Assembly: GCA_963696025.1 (NCBI GenBank)
Contig: CAVOII010000014.1
Location: 1,116,001-1,180,000 of the forward strand
Length of the DNA stretch: 64,000 nucleotides
Source: JABCYV01 sp963696025
Lineage (GTDB): Bacteria; Acidobacteriota; Terriglobia; Terriglobales; Acidobacteriaceae
Direction: 5' to 3'
The stretch's first letter is position 1. Every line of letters starts with the position of its first letter. A model generated the notes under the pieces. The model saw only the letters and a program-made list of their open reading frames with translations, was not told the origin of the DNA and did no database searches. A program made the translations under genes and the position numbers. Shown one piece after another: positions 53,947-62,254 of this stretch.

Positions 53947-54858
53947 ATGACAAAACTTGATGGGCCCCACAAAGAATCGACGAAGCCGCAAGATAGCGCG
54001 AACCATTTTTTGCAGTCAGGAAGGTATCGAGCTGCTCTGTTTGGCGCCGCCATAATGCTCACAGTCTTGCTGGGAATTTACGGATGCACCAAGGAGAGCA
54101 GCAAGCCTGCGGCAGCGCCAACAGCTCAGACCGTTGCCCCTCAGCCGCTCAATCCCGATCCACCCATCACAGCGTCGTCGACGCCAATCCAGCCGACAAC
54201 ACAGAAGCGGCGCGTGCAGAGACGGGATCCCCTCGCCACCTACAGCAATCCGACCTACGGAATCTTCTTGCGATATCCGAAGAATTACGTGCTGAGAGAA
54301 GGTGACCAAGCGCGCCTGACTTGGCCCGATTCCGGACCCGTCCAAACCGATTTCATCAAACCAGGTGGAGTCACGCTGGCCGCCATCGAACGGCCTGGCG
54401 GCATCCATCGGAAGAAGGACCTTACGAATGCTTTTGTCACCGTGAGCGTGAATTCGAGTTTGACTGACTCGGACTGCGTCAAATTCGCATCTCCGGACCC
54501 GAGCCTGCCCGGGATTGATCCTCCGTCCAAAGTGAAGCTTGGCGTCCTCGAATTCAATGAAATGCAAGACCTGAACGGACAAGACGCGAAGCAAACCGAC
54601 GCCCGGTACTATCACGTCTTCAAGAATGGGGTCTGCTATGAATTTGCCTTAGGTTTCGGCACGCTGTCCGATGACGCTGCAGGCAGAAAAACTCAGATCA
54701 ATAGCCACGATGTTTTCCGTAAATTGGAAACAGTCCTCTCCACTGTACGCATAAACTGCGTCACCTTACCCGCATCCCAGATTCCAGCCGATTCTCGGAG
54801 CAATCCTGAGCACACTGCACCCCCTCCAGTTCCACTCGCGAAATCGGAACAGATTTGA
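53947..54858 (+). CDS. Membrane-anchored protein of unknown function
   Basis: A 303-residue protein. The start at 53947 has a strong GGAGGAAG ribosome site; upstream in-frame codons lack one. Residues about 30-50 form one hydrophobic helix (ALFGAAIMLTVLLGIYGC), followed by a proline-threonine-rich spacer and a beta-rich domain of about 170 residues (NPTYGIFLRYPKNYVL onward). The cysteine after the helix could be a lipid site but lies too deep for a normal lipobox. No known family. Confidence 0.6.
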   Translation: MTKLDGPHKESTKPQDSANHFLQSGRYRAALFGAAIMLTVLLGIYGCTKESSKPAAAPTAQTVAPQPLNPDPPITASSTPIQPTTQKRRVQRRDPLATYSNPTYGIFLRYPKNYVLREGDQARLTWPDSGPVQTDFIKPGGVTLAAIERPGGIHRKKDLTNAFVTVSVNSSLTDSDCVKFASPDPSLPGIDPPSKVKLGVLEFNEMQDLNGQDAKQTDARYYHVFKNGVCYEFALGFGTLSDDAAGRKTQINSHDVFRKLETVLSTVRINCVTLPASQIPADSRSNPEHTAPPPVPLAKSEQI

Positions 54859-54877
54859 TAACCGCTTTCACGGTGCA

Positions 54878-54907
54878 GCGAAGCTCCGCAACAACGCGGG
54901 GCTTCGC
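54878..54907. terminator. Hairpin between convergent genes
   Basis: A 12-bp stem (GCGAAGCTCCGC with GCGGGGCTTCGC, one T-G pair) around AACAAC. It sits midway in the gap between the 53947 gene and smpB and may end both transcripts. T-runs are weak on both sides. Confidence 0.5.
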
Positions 54908-54914
54908 TATTGCT

Positions 54915-55445
54915 CTAACTGCGTTTACGGGATCTGGCGACGGCTTCTCGTGCCTCTTTGTCGGCGGTGCGTCGACGTTCGGTTTCGCGCTTGTCCCAAA
55001 GCTGCTTGCCTTTGGCCAGAGCCAGCTCGACTTTCACCCGGCCATTCTTGAAGTACATCCGGGTGGGAATCAGAGTAAGTCCCTTCTGCTGGGTCTTGCC
55101 GATCAGTTTCCGTATTTCTTCTTTGTGTACCAACAGCTTACGAGTCCGTAATGGGGCATGGTTGAAGATGTTGCCGTGATCATACGGGCCGATATGGCAG
55201 TTGAGCAGCCAGAGTTCTCCATCTTTGATCAGGCCATATGCGTCTTTCAGGTTGGCGCGACCGCCCCGAACCGACTTTACCTCGGTCCCAGTTAAGGCGA
55301 CTCCGGTCTCAAATTTTTCCAGCAAGAAGTAGTTGTGCGCAGCGATCCTATTAACAGCAGCGTCACGCTGACCGGCTGCAGTGGGATCGCGGCGTGCGTT
55401 CTTCTCCGGATTGGGCTTGGTTTGATAGGTTGGCTGCCGTGCCAT
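54915..55445 (-). CDS. smpB: SsrA-binding protein
   Basis: A 176-residue SmpB, the partner of tmRNA in ribosome rescue. Family blocks are present: RIAAHNYFLLEKFETG, GTEVKSVRGGRANLKD, and the basic C-terminal tail of alternating K and R that enters the mRNA channel. The N-terminus is about 15 residues longer than usual and positively charged. The tmRNA gene itself is not in the neighbourhood. Confidence 0.95.
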   Translation of the reverse strand: MARQPTYQTKPNPEKNARRDPTAAGQRDAAVNRIAAHNYFLLEKFETGVALTGTEVKSVRGGRANLKDAYGLIKDGELWLLNCHIGPYDHGNIFNHAPLRTRKLLVHKEEIRKLIGKTQQKGLTLIPTRMYFKNGRVKVELALAKGKQLWDKRETERRRTADKEAREAVARSRKRS

Positions 55446-55582
55446 GAGCCGTTATCTCAGGTCAGTTATCTCACATGAAGGTCGCAAGAGTCAGGTGCTG
55501 GGTGCTCGGTGCCGCGAGCACGCGGCGGGCTGGGATTAGTACCAACGAGTTTAACTGCAACCATAGCAGTAACTTCGGTAGG

Positions 55583-55632
55583 TTAGAAAGCGATGCTATA
55601 ATCGCGCAGCTTATCCCATTGTTTAGAAAGCG
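55583..55632 (+). promoter_or_regulatory. Promoter of the secretin operon with direct repeats
   Basis: An extended -10 (TGCTATAAT, 55594-55602) lies 85 bases before the secretin start. The 10-base word TTAGAAAGCG occurs on both sides of it, at 55583-55592 and 55623-55632, exactly 40 bases apart. The repeats could bind a regulator; this is untested. Confidence 0.4.
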
Positions 55633-55686
55633 CCAACCTAGGGTCAGGGTTTACCTGCTTGGGAAAAGACTGCCTGCGAGGAACCA

Positions 55687-58011
55687 GTGATTAGAAGCGT
55701 GATTCGCCCGGCGGCGATCGTTCTGCTTGTCGTGGCGGCAATTCTGCCGGTCGCTGCTGATAAGGCTAAGTCGTTGTACAACCAAGGCAAGGATGCCGAA
55801 GCTCGCCAGAACTACGAGAAAGCGTACGACTTGTACCGGCAGGCTTATGACCTCCAGCCCAAAGATTTACAGTACCGGGCCTCTTTTGAACGTTTGCGCT
55901 TCCTGGCCGGGGCTTCTCACGTGCATCGCGGTCAGTTGCTCCGCGAAGCCGGCAAGTTGGATGAAGCACTGGTGGAATTTCAGAGGGCAGTGGAGATCGA
56001 TTCTTCGAGCTTCATCGCTCAACAAGAACTCAAGCGCACTCAGAGGATGATCGAGGGAGCCAAGAATCCCGGACCGCGATCGGCAGGGACTACGCCGCCC
56101 GGGGCCATCCAGAAGCGGCTGGCGGAGGCGCAAGGGCCTGTGGAGCTTGCTGCCATCTCAAACGTTCCGATCACCCTTAAGCTCACAGAAGATACCAAGG
56201 TGATTTACGAGACCATCGGGAAACTGGCGGGGATCAATGTGTTATTCGACCCCGACTACACCTCGCGTCGCATAAAGATCGAGCTCAACGGTGTCACGCT
56301 GGAGGAGGCGTTGGCCATCACTGCGCTTGAGTCGAAGACGTTCTGGCGGCCGGTGACGCCAAACACGATTTTTGTCGCCCAGGATAATCCTGCCAAGCGC
56401 AAGGACGTGGAGCAGAACGTTATCAAGACTTTCTATCTGGCTAACCTTTCGCAGCCCACCGAAGTGCAGGATATCGTTAATGCCCTGCGGCAAATCCTGG
56501 AGATCACGCGCGTTCAGCCCCTGGTCTCGCAGGGGGCGCTGGTGGTGCGAGGCACGCCCGACCAGATCGCTTTGGCCACCAAGTTGGTGGGAGACCTTGA
56601 TCGGTCCAAGCCGGAAGTGGTCGTGGACATCGCTATTATGCAGGTTAGCCGGGACAAGGCGCGCACCTATGGGATCAACCCGCCCACCAGCGCCACCGTG
56701 GCCTTGCAGCAAAATATCAATACGACGACTACCACCAGCGGCACTACAACAACTACCCCCAGCAGCACCACAGGTTCGAGTGGCGCAAACAGCATCAACT
56801 TGAACTCGCTGGCGAACCTGAACGCAACCGACTTCCAGGTCACCATAACACCAGCGACCCTCACTGCGCTGGCAATGGATAACAGCACCAAGCTCCTGCA
56901 GAATCCACAAATACGCGCCGTGGACGGGCAAAAAGCTTCGCTCAAGATCGGTGACCGGGTGCCGGTGGCGACGGGATCATTTCAACCTGGCATCGGCGGC
57001 GTAGGAATCAACCCGCTAGTGAACACGCAATTCCAGTATATCGATGTAGGTGTGAACATTGACATCACGCCCTTCGTGCACGCGGACCGGGAAATAGGTC
57101 TGAAAATCTCAATGGACATTTCTTCGGTGACGAGCCAGTCCAATATCGGTGGAATCAGCCAGCCCGTAATTGGTCAGAGAAAGATCGAACACGAAATCCG
57201 CCTTAAAGAAGGCGAAGTAAACATTCTAGGTGGCATATTAGAAGATTCGCAGACCAAGACGTTGAGCGGCATTCCAGGGCTGTCGCAAATTCCTCTTCTG
57301 AAATATATCTTCTCGCAGACCCAGACCGACCATATGGAAAACGAGATCGTATTCGCGCTTATTCCACACATTGTGCGCGCGCCTGAGATTAGTGAGCTGA
57401 GTCAGCGTGAAATTGCGACCGGAACCGCGACTGCCATTGAGTTGCGCCGAGGCCGGCCGTCAACCCCGGCGCTGATTCCGGCGGCAGAAGGGCCAGGTTC
57501 GACGACGCCGGTACAGACTCCGCCGGCAGCCCCACCGGTGCAGCCACCACCAACGCAGGCGCCCCCGCAATCCGCACCGCAAGCTGCGCCTTCTGGGGCG
57601 GCGAGTTTTGTTTTCGATCCTGCCAACATTACGCAGCCAGCCGGATCCACCTTTGCGGTCAATGTGATGCTCACTGGCGGACAGAATGTTTACTCCGTGC
57701 CTTTACAGGTTAGCTATGATCCCAAAGTTTTGCAGGTGGTGAATGTTTCCAACGGCGGTCTGCTCTCACAGGATGGCCAGGCCGTAGCTCTGGTGCACCG
57801 GGATGATGATGCCAGCGGCACATTGCAGATTACAGCAACGCGGCCGCCGGGCGCTCCGGGAATTTCCGGCCAGGGAGTCGTTGTGACCTTGACGTTTTTG
57901 GCGAAAGGAAAGGGACAGTCCACGCTGACGATTTCGAAAGGCGGCGTGCGCGACCCGGGCATGCAGGCGCTGCCAGTTGCGGGATCAGTCGCAAGCGTGA
58001 CGGTGCAGTAG
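55687..58011 (+). CDS. GspD/PilQ-like secretin with cohesin-type C-terminus
   Basis: A 774-residue outer-membrane secretin. The GTG start at 55687 follows GAGG. Residues 1-24 are a signal peptide, residues about 25-125 TPR-like helices, followed by the N0/STN and secretin-N regions (PTEVQDIVNALRQIL). The secretin core has DITPFVHADREIGL and VPVATG. A threonine-rich insertion sits near 340-360. A proline-rich linker then leads to about 130 residues (INITQPAGSTFAVNVML-like) of cohesin/dockerin-type fold. Two pseudopilin genes follow, so it belongs to a type II/IV-like export machine whose ATPase is elsewhere. Confidence 0.83.
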   Translation: MIRSVIRPAAIVLLVVAAILPVAADKAKSLYNQGKDAEARQNYEKAYDLYRQAYDLQPKDLQYRASFERLRFLAGASHVHRGQLLREAGKLDEALVEFQRAVEIDSSSFIAQQELKRTQRMIEGAKNPGPRSAGTTPPGAIQKRLAEAQGPVELAAISNVPITLKLTEDTKVIYETIGKLAGINVLFDPDYTSRRIKIELNGVTLEEALAITALESKTFWRPVTPNTIFVAQDNPAKRKDVEQNVIKTFYLANLSQPTEVQDIVNALRQILEITRVQPLVSQGALVVRGTPDQIALATKLVGDLDRSKPEVVVDIAIMQVSRDKARTYGINPPTSATVALQQNINTTTTTSGTTTTTPSSTTGSSGANSINLNSLANLNATDFQVTITPATLTALAMDNSTKLLQNPQIRAVDGQKASLKIGDRVPVATGSFQPGIGGVGINPLVNTQFQYIDVGVNIDITPFVHADREIGLKISMDISSVTSQSNIGGISQPVIGQRKIEHEIRLKEGEVNILGGILEDSQTKTLSGIPGLSQIPLLKYIFSQTQTDHMENEIVFALIPHIVRAPEISELSQREIATGTATAIELRRGRPSTPALIPAAEGPGSTTPVQTPPAAPPVQPPPTQAPPQSAPQAAPSGAASFVFDPANITQPAGSTFAVNVMLTGGQNVYSVPLQVSYDPKVLQVVNVSNGGLLSQDGQAVALVHRDDDASGTLQITATRPPGAPGISGQGVVVTLTFLAKGKGQSTLTISKGGVRDPGMQALPVAGSVASVTVQ

Positions 58012-58071
58012 GCGTGTGGTTTCCCCCTCTTGGTACTATAAAAGCGCGGAGCGGGCTCGTCTTGGAGGACG

Positions 58072-58605
58072 ATGCCCTGCAAGAGACAGGATTGTGGAGT
58101 TCCGACCCCTTCCGACGATACTCATTCTATGAAGTCAACCGCTTCCACTCGCACCCAACAGACAAGGCTTCGGGGGTTCACGCTCATCGAGTTGATCGTA
58201 GCCACGGCGATCCTCGTGATCCTGACCGGGCTGGCTATACCGCTGGTGCGGGTAAGTATCAAACGCGAGAGAGAGCACGAGTTACGCCACGACTTGTGGG
58301 AGATGCGCGACGCTATCGACCGCTACAAAGATGCCGCTGACCGCAGCGCGTTCCGGACCAAAGTGGGTGCTGAGGGTTATCCGCCGGACCTGGAAACGCT
58401 GGTGAAGGGTGAGGACGTAGGCGGGAAAAAACTGCGGTTTCTGCGCAAGGTTCCGGTGGATCCAATGACTGGCACTACCGATTGGGGCATGCGATCCGCG
58501 CAGGACGATCCGGACTCCGACTCCTGGGGTGGCCAGGATGTTTTTGACGTGTTCACCAAATCGCAAGGCACGGCGCTGGATGGCACGAAGTACAAGGACT
58601 GGTAG
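58072..58605 (+). CDS. Type II secretion pseudopilin (GspG-like)
   Basis: A 177-residue prepilin. The cleavage and methylation motif is RGFTLIELIVATAILVILTG, typical of class III signal peptides. The start at 58072 has a GGAGG site five bases upstream, making a leader of 35 residues; the ATG at 58129 would give a shorter, more usual leader and is the alternative. The body includes DPMTGTTDWGM, a GspG trait. It lies between the secretin and a second pseudopilin. Confidence 0.82.
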   Translation: MPCKRQDCGVPTPSDDTHSMKSTASTRTQQTRLRGFTLIELIVATAILVILTGLAIPLVRVSIKREREHELRHDLWEMRDAIDRYKDAADRSAFRTKVGAEGYPPDLETLVKGEDVGGKKLRFLRKVPVDPMTGTTDWGMRSAQDDPDSDSWGGQDVFDVFTKSQGTALDGTKYKDW

Positions 58606-59010
58606 ATGGCGAGACTCTGCCGCAAGCCGAGCCATGGTTTCACCTTGATTGAGCTGATGATCGTGATCAGCCTGATTGCGATACTGGTCGCAATCGCTGT
58701 ACCCAACTATAACCAATCACTCTTGCGTGCCAGGGAGTCAGTGCTGCGGCAGGACCTGTTCCAATTGCGCTCGCTGATCTCGCAGTACACTCTGGACAAA
58801 CAAAAAGCTCCACAGTCGCTGGACGATCTCGTCCAGGCTGGTTACATCAAGCAAATCCCCAATGACCCCACGACCGGCAAACCTGATTGGACAGTAGACC
58901 AGGAAGAAAACACGATCATGGATCCTAGCCAAACTGACACCGGAATCGACGACGTGCACAGTTCGTCGACCGGTATGGGGACCGACGGGACCGCGTACAA
59001 TACCTGGTGA
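58606..59010 (+). CDS. Type II secretion pseudopilin, second copy
   Basis: A 134-residue prepilin that begins on the base after the previous stop. The signal motif is HGFTLIELMIVISLIAI, giving a short 11-residue leader. It shares the IPNDPTTGKPDW block with its neighbour, so the two arose by duplication or are paired subunits. Together with the secretin they form one transcription unit. Confidence 0.85.
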   Translation: MARLCRKPSHGFTLIELMIVISLIAILVAIAVPNYNQSLLRARESVLRQDLFQLRSLISQYTLDKQKAPQSLDDLVQAGYIKQIPNDPTTGKPDWTVDQEENTIMDPSQTDTGIDDVHSSSTGMGTDGTAYNTW

Positions 59011-59100
59011 ACCGCTCTCAGCGATCAGCCGTCGGCATCCAGCTTTTCCCAGACTTAACAACCGTTTGAACAGTTCTTCTCAAAGCACTAACATTTAGCC

Positions 59101-60780
59101 ATGCCGGTCGAAACCGAAATTTCTCCCACTACTTACACACCGATTCGCGCGCCCCGCGGGACTACGATCTCTTGCAAAAGCTGGCAGCAGGAAGCCGCTA
59201 TGCGCATGCTGATGAACAATCTCGACGAGGAAGTAGCCGAGCGGCCGCAAGATCTCGTGGTGTATGGCGGCACCGGTAGAGCGGCGCGCAGTTGGGAGGC
59301 GTATCACGTCATCGTCGCCTCCTTGAAAAACCTCGAGAACGACGAAACTCTACTGGTCCAATCCGGCAAGCCGGTGGGTGTGTTCAAAACTCACGAGTAT
59401 GCGCCGCGTGTGCTGATCGCCAACTCCAATCTCGTCGGGCACTGGTCGAACTGGGAGAAGTTCAACGAGCTGGAACGCGCCGGATTGATGATGTATGGCC
59501 AGATGACTGCGGGCTCGTGGATTTACATCGGGTCGCAGGGAATTGTTCAGGGAACCTTCGAAACCTTTTCCGCGGCGGGAGAAAAGCATTTCGGCAGCGA
59601 TTTGGCTGGAAAGCTCATCGTCAGCGGCGGCATGGGCGGTATGGGCGGTGCTCAACCTTTGGCCGCGACCATGACCGGCGCGGCTTTCCTCGGAATTGAT
59701 GTTGATCCCGAGCGTATCAAGAAGCGGCTCAAGGCCGGCTACTGCGACTTCATGGTCAACACCCTCGACGAGGCCTTACGCATCTTGAAGAACGCGGTGC
59801 GCAAGAAGGAAAATGTTTCCGTCGGCCTGGTGGGGAATTGCGCTGACATCATTCCCGAACTGGCCGAGCGCGGCGTTGTTCCGGATATCCTCACCGATCA
59901 GACTTCAGCGCACGATCCGCTGAACGGCTATGTGCCCAACGGAATGACGTTGGACGAAGGGCTAGCGTTGCGCAAGAGCGATCCAAAAACCTATCAGAAG
60001 CGCTCGCTCGACGCTATAGCCCGGCATGTCGAGGGCATGCTGCAGCTGCAAAAAATGGGCTCGGTCACGTTCGACTACGGCAACAACATCCGCACGTTTG
60101 CCTTCCAGCACGGAGTGAAAAATGCGTACGACTTCCCAGGTTTCGTGCCGGCCTATATCCGTCCGCTATTTTGCGAAGGACGCGGGCCATTTCGTTGGGT
60201 GGCGTTGTCGGGAGAAGCGTCAGATATTCACGTCACCGATGATTTGGTGCTGGAGCTATTTCCAGAGAACCGGATTCTACGCCGATGGATTGGTCTGGCG
60301 CGGAAGCGAATCAAGTTTCAAGGCCTGCCCGCAAGAATCTGCTGGCTCGGATATGGCGAGCGAGCGCAGTTTGGCATGGCGATGAACGGTCTGGTAAAGA
60401 AGGGCAAGATCAAAGCTCCCATCGTGATTGGGCGCGATCACCTGGATTGCGGCTCGGTGGCTTCGCCATTCCGAGAAACCGAGGGTATGAAAGACGGCAG
60501 CGACGCCGTGGCCGACTGGCCGCTGCTGAACGCATTGCTGAACACGGCTGCGGGTGCGTCCTGGGTTTCAATCCACAATGGTGGCGGCGTGGGCATCGGC
60601 TACTCGCTGCACTCGGGACAGGTAATGGTAGCCGACGGCACTGAAATGATGGCCAAGCGTATCGAGCGTGTGTTGACCACCGATCCAGGAATGGGCATCA
60701 TCCGTTACGTGGACGCGGGCTACGAAGACGCGCAGAATTTTGCAAAGAAGACAGGCGTGAAAATTCCGATGAATAAATAG
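59101..60780 (+). CDS. hutU: Urocanate hydratase
   Basis: A 559-residue enzyme that adds water to urocanate to give imidazolonepropionate, using tightly bound NAD. Marks are the NAD-binding glycines SGGMGGMGGAQPLA and the catalytic region DQTSAHDPLNGYVP, then GRDHLDCGSVASP and WVSIHNGGGVGIG. It precedes hutI with a 133-base spacer that holds a repeat. hutH is 34 kb away on the other strand. Confidence 0.95.
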   Translation: MPVETEISPTTYTPIRAPRGTTISCKSWQQEAAMRMLMNNLDEEVAERPQDLVVYGGTGRAARSWEAYHVIVASLKNLENDETLLVQSGKPVGVFKTHEYAPRVLIANSNLVGHWSNWEKFNELERAGLMMYGQMTAGSWIYIGSQGIVQGTFETFSAAGEKHFGSDLAGKLIVSGGMGGMGGAQPLAATMTGAAFLGIDVDPERIKKRLKAGYCDFMVNTLDEALRILKNAVRKKENVSVGLVGNCADIIPELAERGVVPDILTDQTSAHDPLNGYVPNGMTLDEGLALRKSDPKTYQKRSLDAIARHVEGMLQLQKMGSVTFDYGNNIRTFAFQHGVKNAYDFPGFVPAYIRPLFCEGRGPFRWVALSGEASDIHVTDDLVLELFPENRILRRWIGLARKRIKFQGLPARICWLGYGERAQFGMAMNGLVKKGKIKAPIVIGRDHLDCGSVASPFRETEGMKDGSDAVADWPLLNALLNTAAGASWVSIHNGGGVGIGYSLHSGQVMVADGTEMMAKRIERVLTTDPGMGIIRYVDAGYEDAQNFAKKTGVKIPMNK

Positions 60781-60804
60781 CGATAACAAAAAGGCTTGTG
60801 TGGG

Positions 60805-60843
60805 GACGGGTCTCCGACCCGTCAATGCCGAGCGAGGCTCGGC
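60805..60843. repeat. Two-dyad repeat between hutU and hutI
   Basis: GACGGGT/ACCCGTC (60805-60823) followed by GCCGAGC/GCTCGGC (60827-60843). It matches the plan of 42829-42867. It could form a transcript hairpin between the two genes and attenuate hutI. Confidence 0.6.
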
Positions 60844-60913
60844 GACGATCTCGCAGTCCTCCCATCTTCCGCCAGCTAAATCGATTAATTCCTGCTGATA
60901 GACTACTCACGAC

Positions 60914-62230
60914 GTGAATTCCCCTAAAGCTAATGCGCCGTCTCAACCGTTGCTGTTGGTCGATATCGGCCAACTTGTGACGCTACGCTCTGATTCCGCC
61001 AGGCCGGGTCCCCGCCGAGGCCTCGACCTGGGCGAACTCTCCATCATTAAGGACGGCGCGGTGCTCTGTGTGGGTGGAAAGATAGTTTCCGTCTGCAAAA
61101 CTAAAGACGCGCTGCGGGATCCCTGGATCAGGCAGAATCGCAAGAAAGTTATCGAGATCGATTGTCAGGGGCAGGTAATCCTCCCTGGCTTTGTCGATTC
61201 CCACACCCATCCAGTGTTTATCGCCCCCCGGCTGGTGGACTTTGAGAAGCGAATTTCGGGCGCAACCTACGAGCAGATCGGGGAGGCGGGCGGTGGTATT
61301 CGATCCAGTGTCGAGATCGTCCGTGCCTCAAGCAAGAACCTGCTAGCTGAAAAAGTGCTGGCAGCATTGCGCGAAATGACGGAGCAGGGCACGACAACAG
61401 TCGAAGCAAAATCCGGCTATGGATTGACGGTGGAGCCGGAGCTAAAGTCGCTCCAGGCCATCCGAGACGCCGCCACGCGATGGCCCGGAACGATAGTTGC
61501 CACCCTGCTGGGAGCGCATGTCGTCCCGAACGAATTTCAAGGGCGCTCACCGGCTTATGTCGAGATCGTCTGTAAAGAGATGATTCCGCAAGCCGCCAAA
61601 CGAAAACTAGCGCAATTTGTAGACGTCTTTGTCGAGCGCGGCGCCTTTTCCGCAGAAGACACCGAGAGAATTTTCCACGCGGCCGTGACACACGGCTTGG
61701 GCGTTCGGGCCCACGTTGGCCAGTTGAGCGAGACCTCCTTGCGTTCGCTTTTGCGCTTCAATCCTGCCTCCTTGGACCACATGGACCACGTGAGTGACAG
61801 CGACATTTCGCAACTTGCAAAGCAAGATACAGTGGCTACTCTGGTGCCGGGAGCGAATTATTTTTTAGGCTTGCGGGAGTTCCCACCGGCGCGGAAGCTG
61901 ATTGATGCCGGAGTGGCAGTGGCATTGGCAACGGACTACAATCCCGGTTCGTCACCCACTTGCAGCGTGCCGTTTGTGCTCTCATTAGCGTGCACGCAAA
62001 TGAAGATGTCGCCTGCAGAGACGATTTCAGCGGCCACTATCAACGGAGCATGGGCACTGCGGTTACAGCAGCGCAAGGGATCCATTCAGCCCGGCAAAGA
62101 CGCGGACCTGGCGGTGTTCGAGACCGAAGATTATCGTGAGATTCCCTATTGGTTCGCATCTAACCGATGTGCGTTCACAGTTTTAAGCGGAGTCATGATT
62201 GCATCCGCTGGTTCTGGCGAGTTGGAATAG
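60914..62230 (+). CDS. hutI: Imidazolonepropionase
   Basis: A 438-residue amidohydrolase that opens imidazolone-5-propionate to formiminoglutamate. The metal-binding SHTHPVF, later histidine segments (LLGAHVVP and others), and the ATDYNPGSSPT aspartate block are present. The start is GTG at 60914; other starts would shorten the conserved N-terminus. Third step of the Hut route; hutG or hutF are not seen. Confidence 0.93.
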   Translation: MNSPKANAPSQPLLLVDIGQLVTLRSDSARPGPRRGLDLGELSIIKDGAVLCVGGKIVSVCKTKDALRDPWIRQNRKKVIEIDCQGQVILPGFVDSHTHPVFIAPRLVDFEKRISGATYEQIGEAGGGIRSSVEIVRASSKNLLAEKVLAALREMTEQGTTTVEAKSGYGLTVEPELKSLQAIRDAATRWPGTIVATLLGAHVVPNEFQGRSPAYVEIVCKEMIPQAAKRKLAQFVDVFVERGAFSAEDTERIFHAAVTHGLGVRAHVGQLSETSLRSLLRFNPASLDHMDHVSDSDISQLAKQDTVATLVPGANYFLGLREFPPARKLIDAGVAVALATDYNPGSSPTCSVPFVLSLACTQMKMSPAETISAATINGAWALRLQQRKGSIQPGKDADLAVFETEDYREIPYWFASNRCAFTVLSGVMIASAGSGELE

Positions 62231-62245
62231 CCCGCAGGGCGGGCT
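62229..62245. repeat. Short perfect dyad at the hutI stop
   Basis: AGCCCGC-AGG-GCGGGCT, a 7-bp perfect dyad that begins inside the hutI stop codon and ends ten bases before the aminopeptidase start. No T-run follows, so it is a weak hairpin or a repeat fragment. Confidence 0.5.
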
Positions 62246-62254
62246 GGGGAGAGC

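Noticed and set aside
54859..55686. tmRNA gene near smpB
   Set aside because: I looked for the tRNA-like ends and the tag reading frame in the adjacent gaps and found none.
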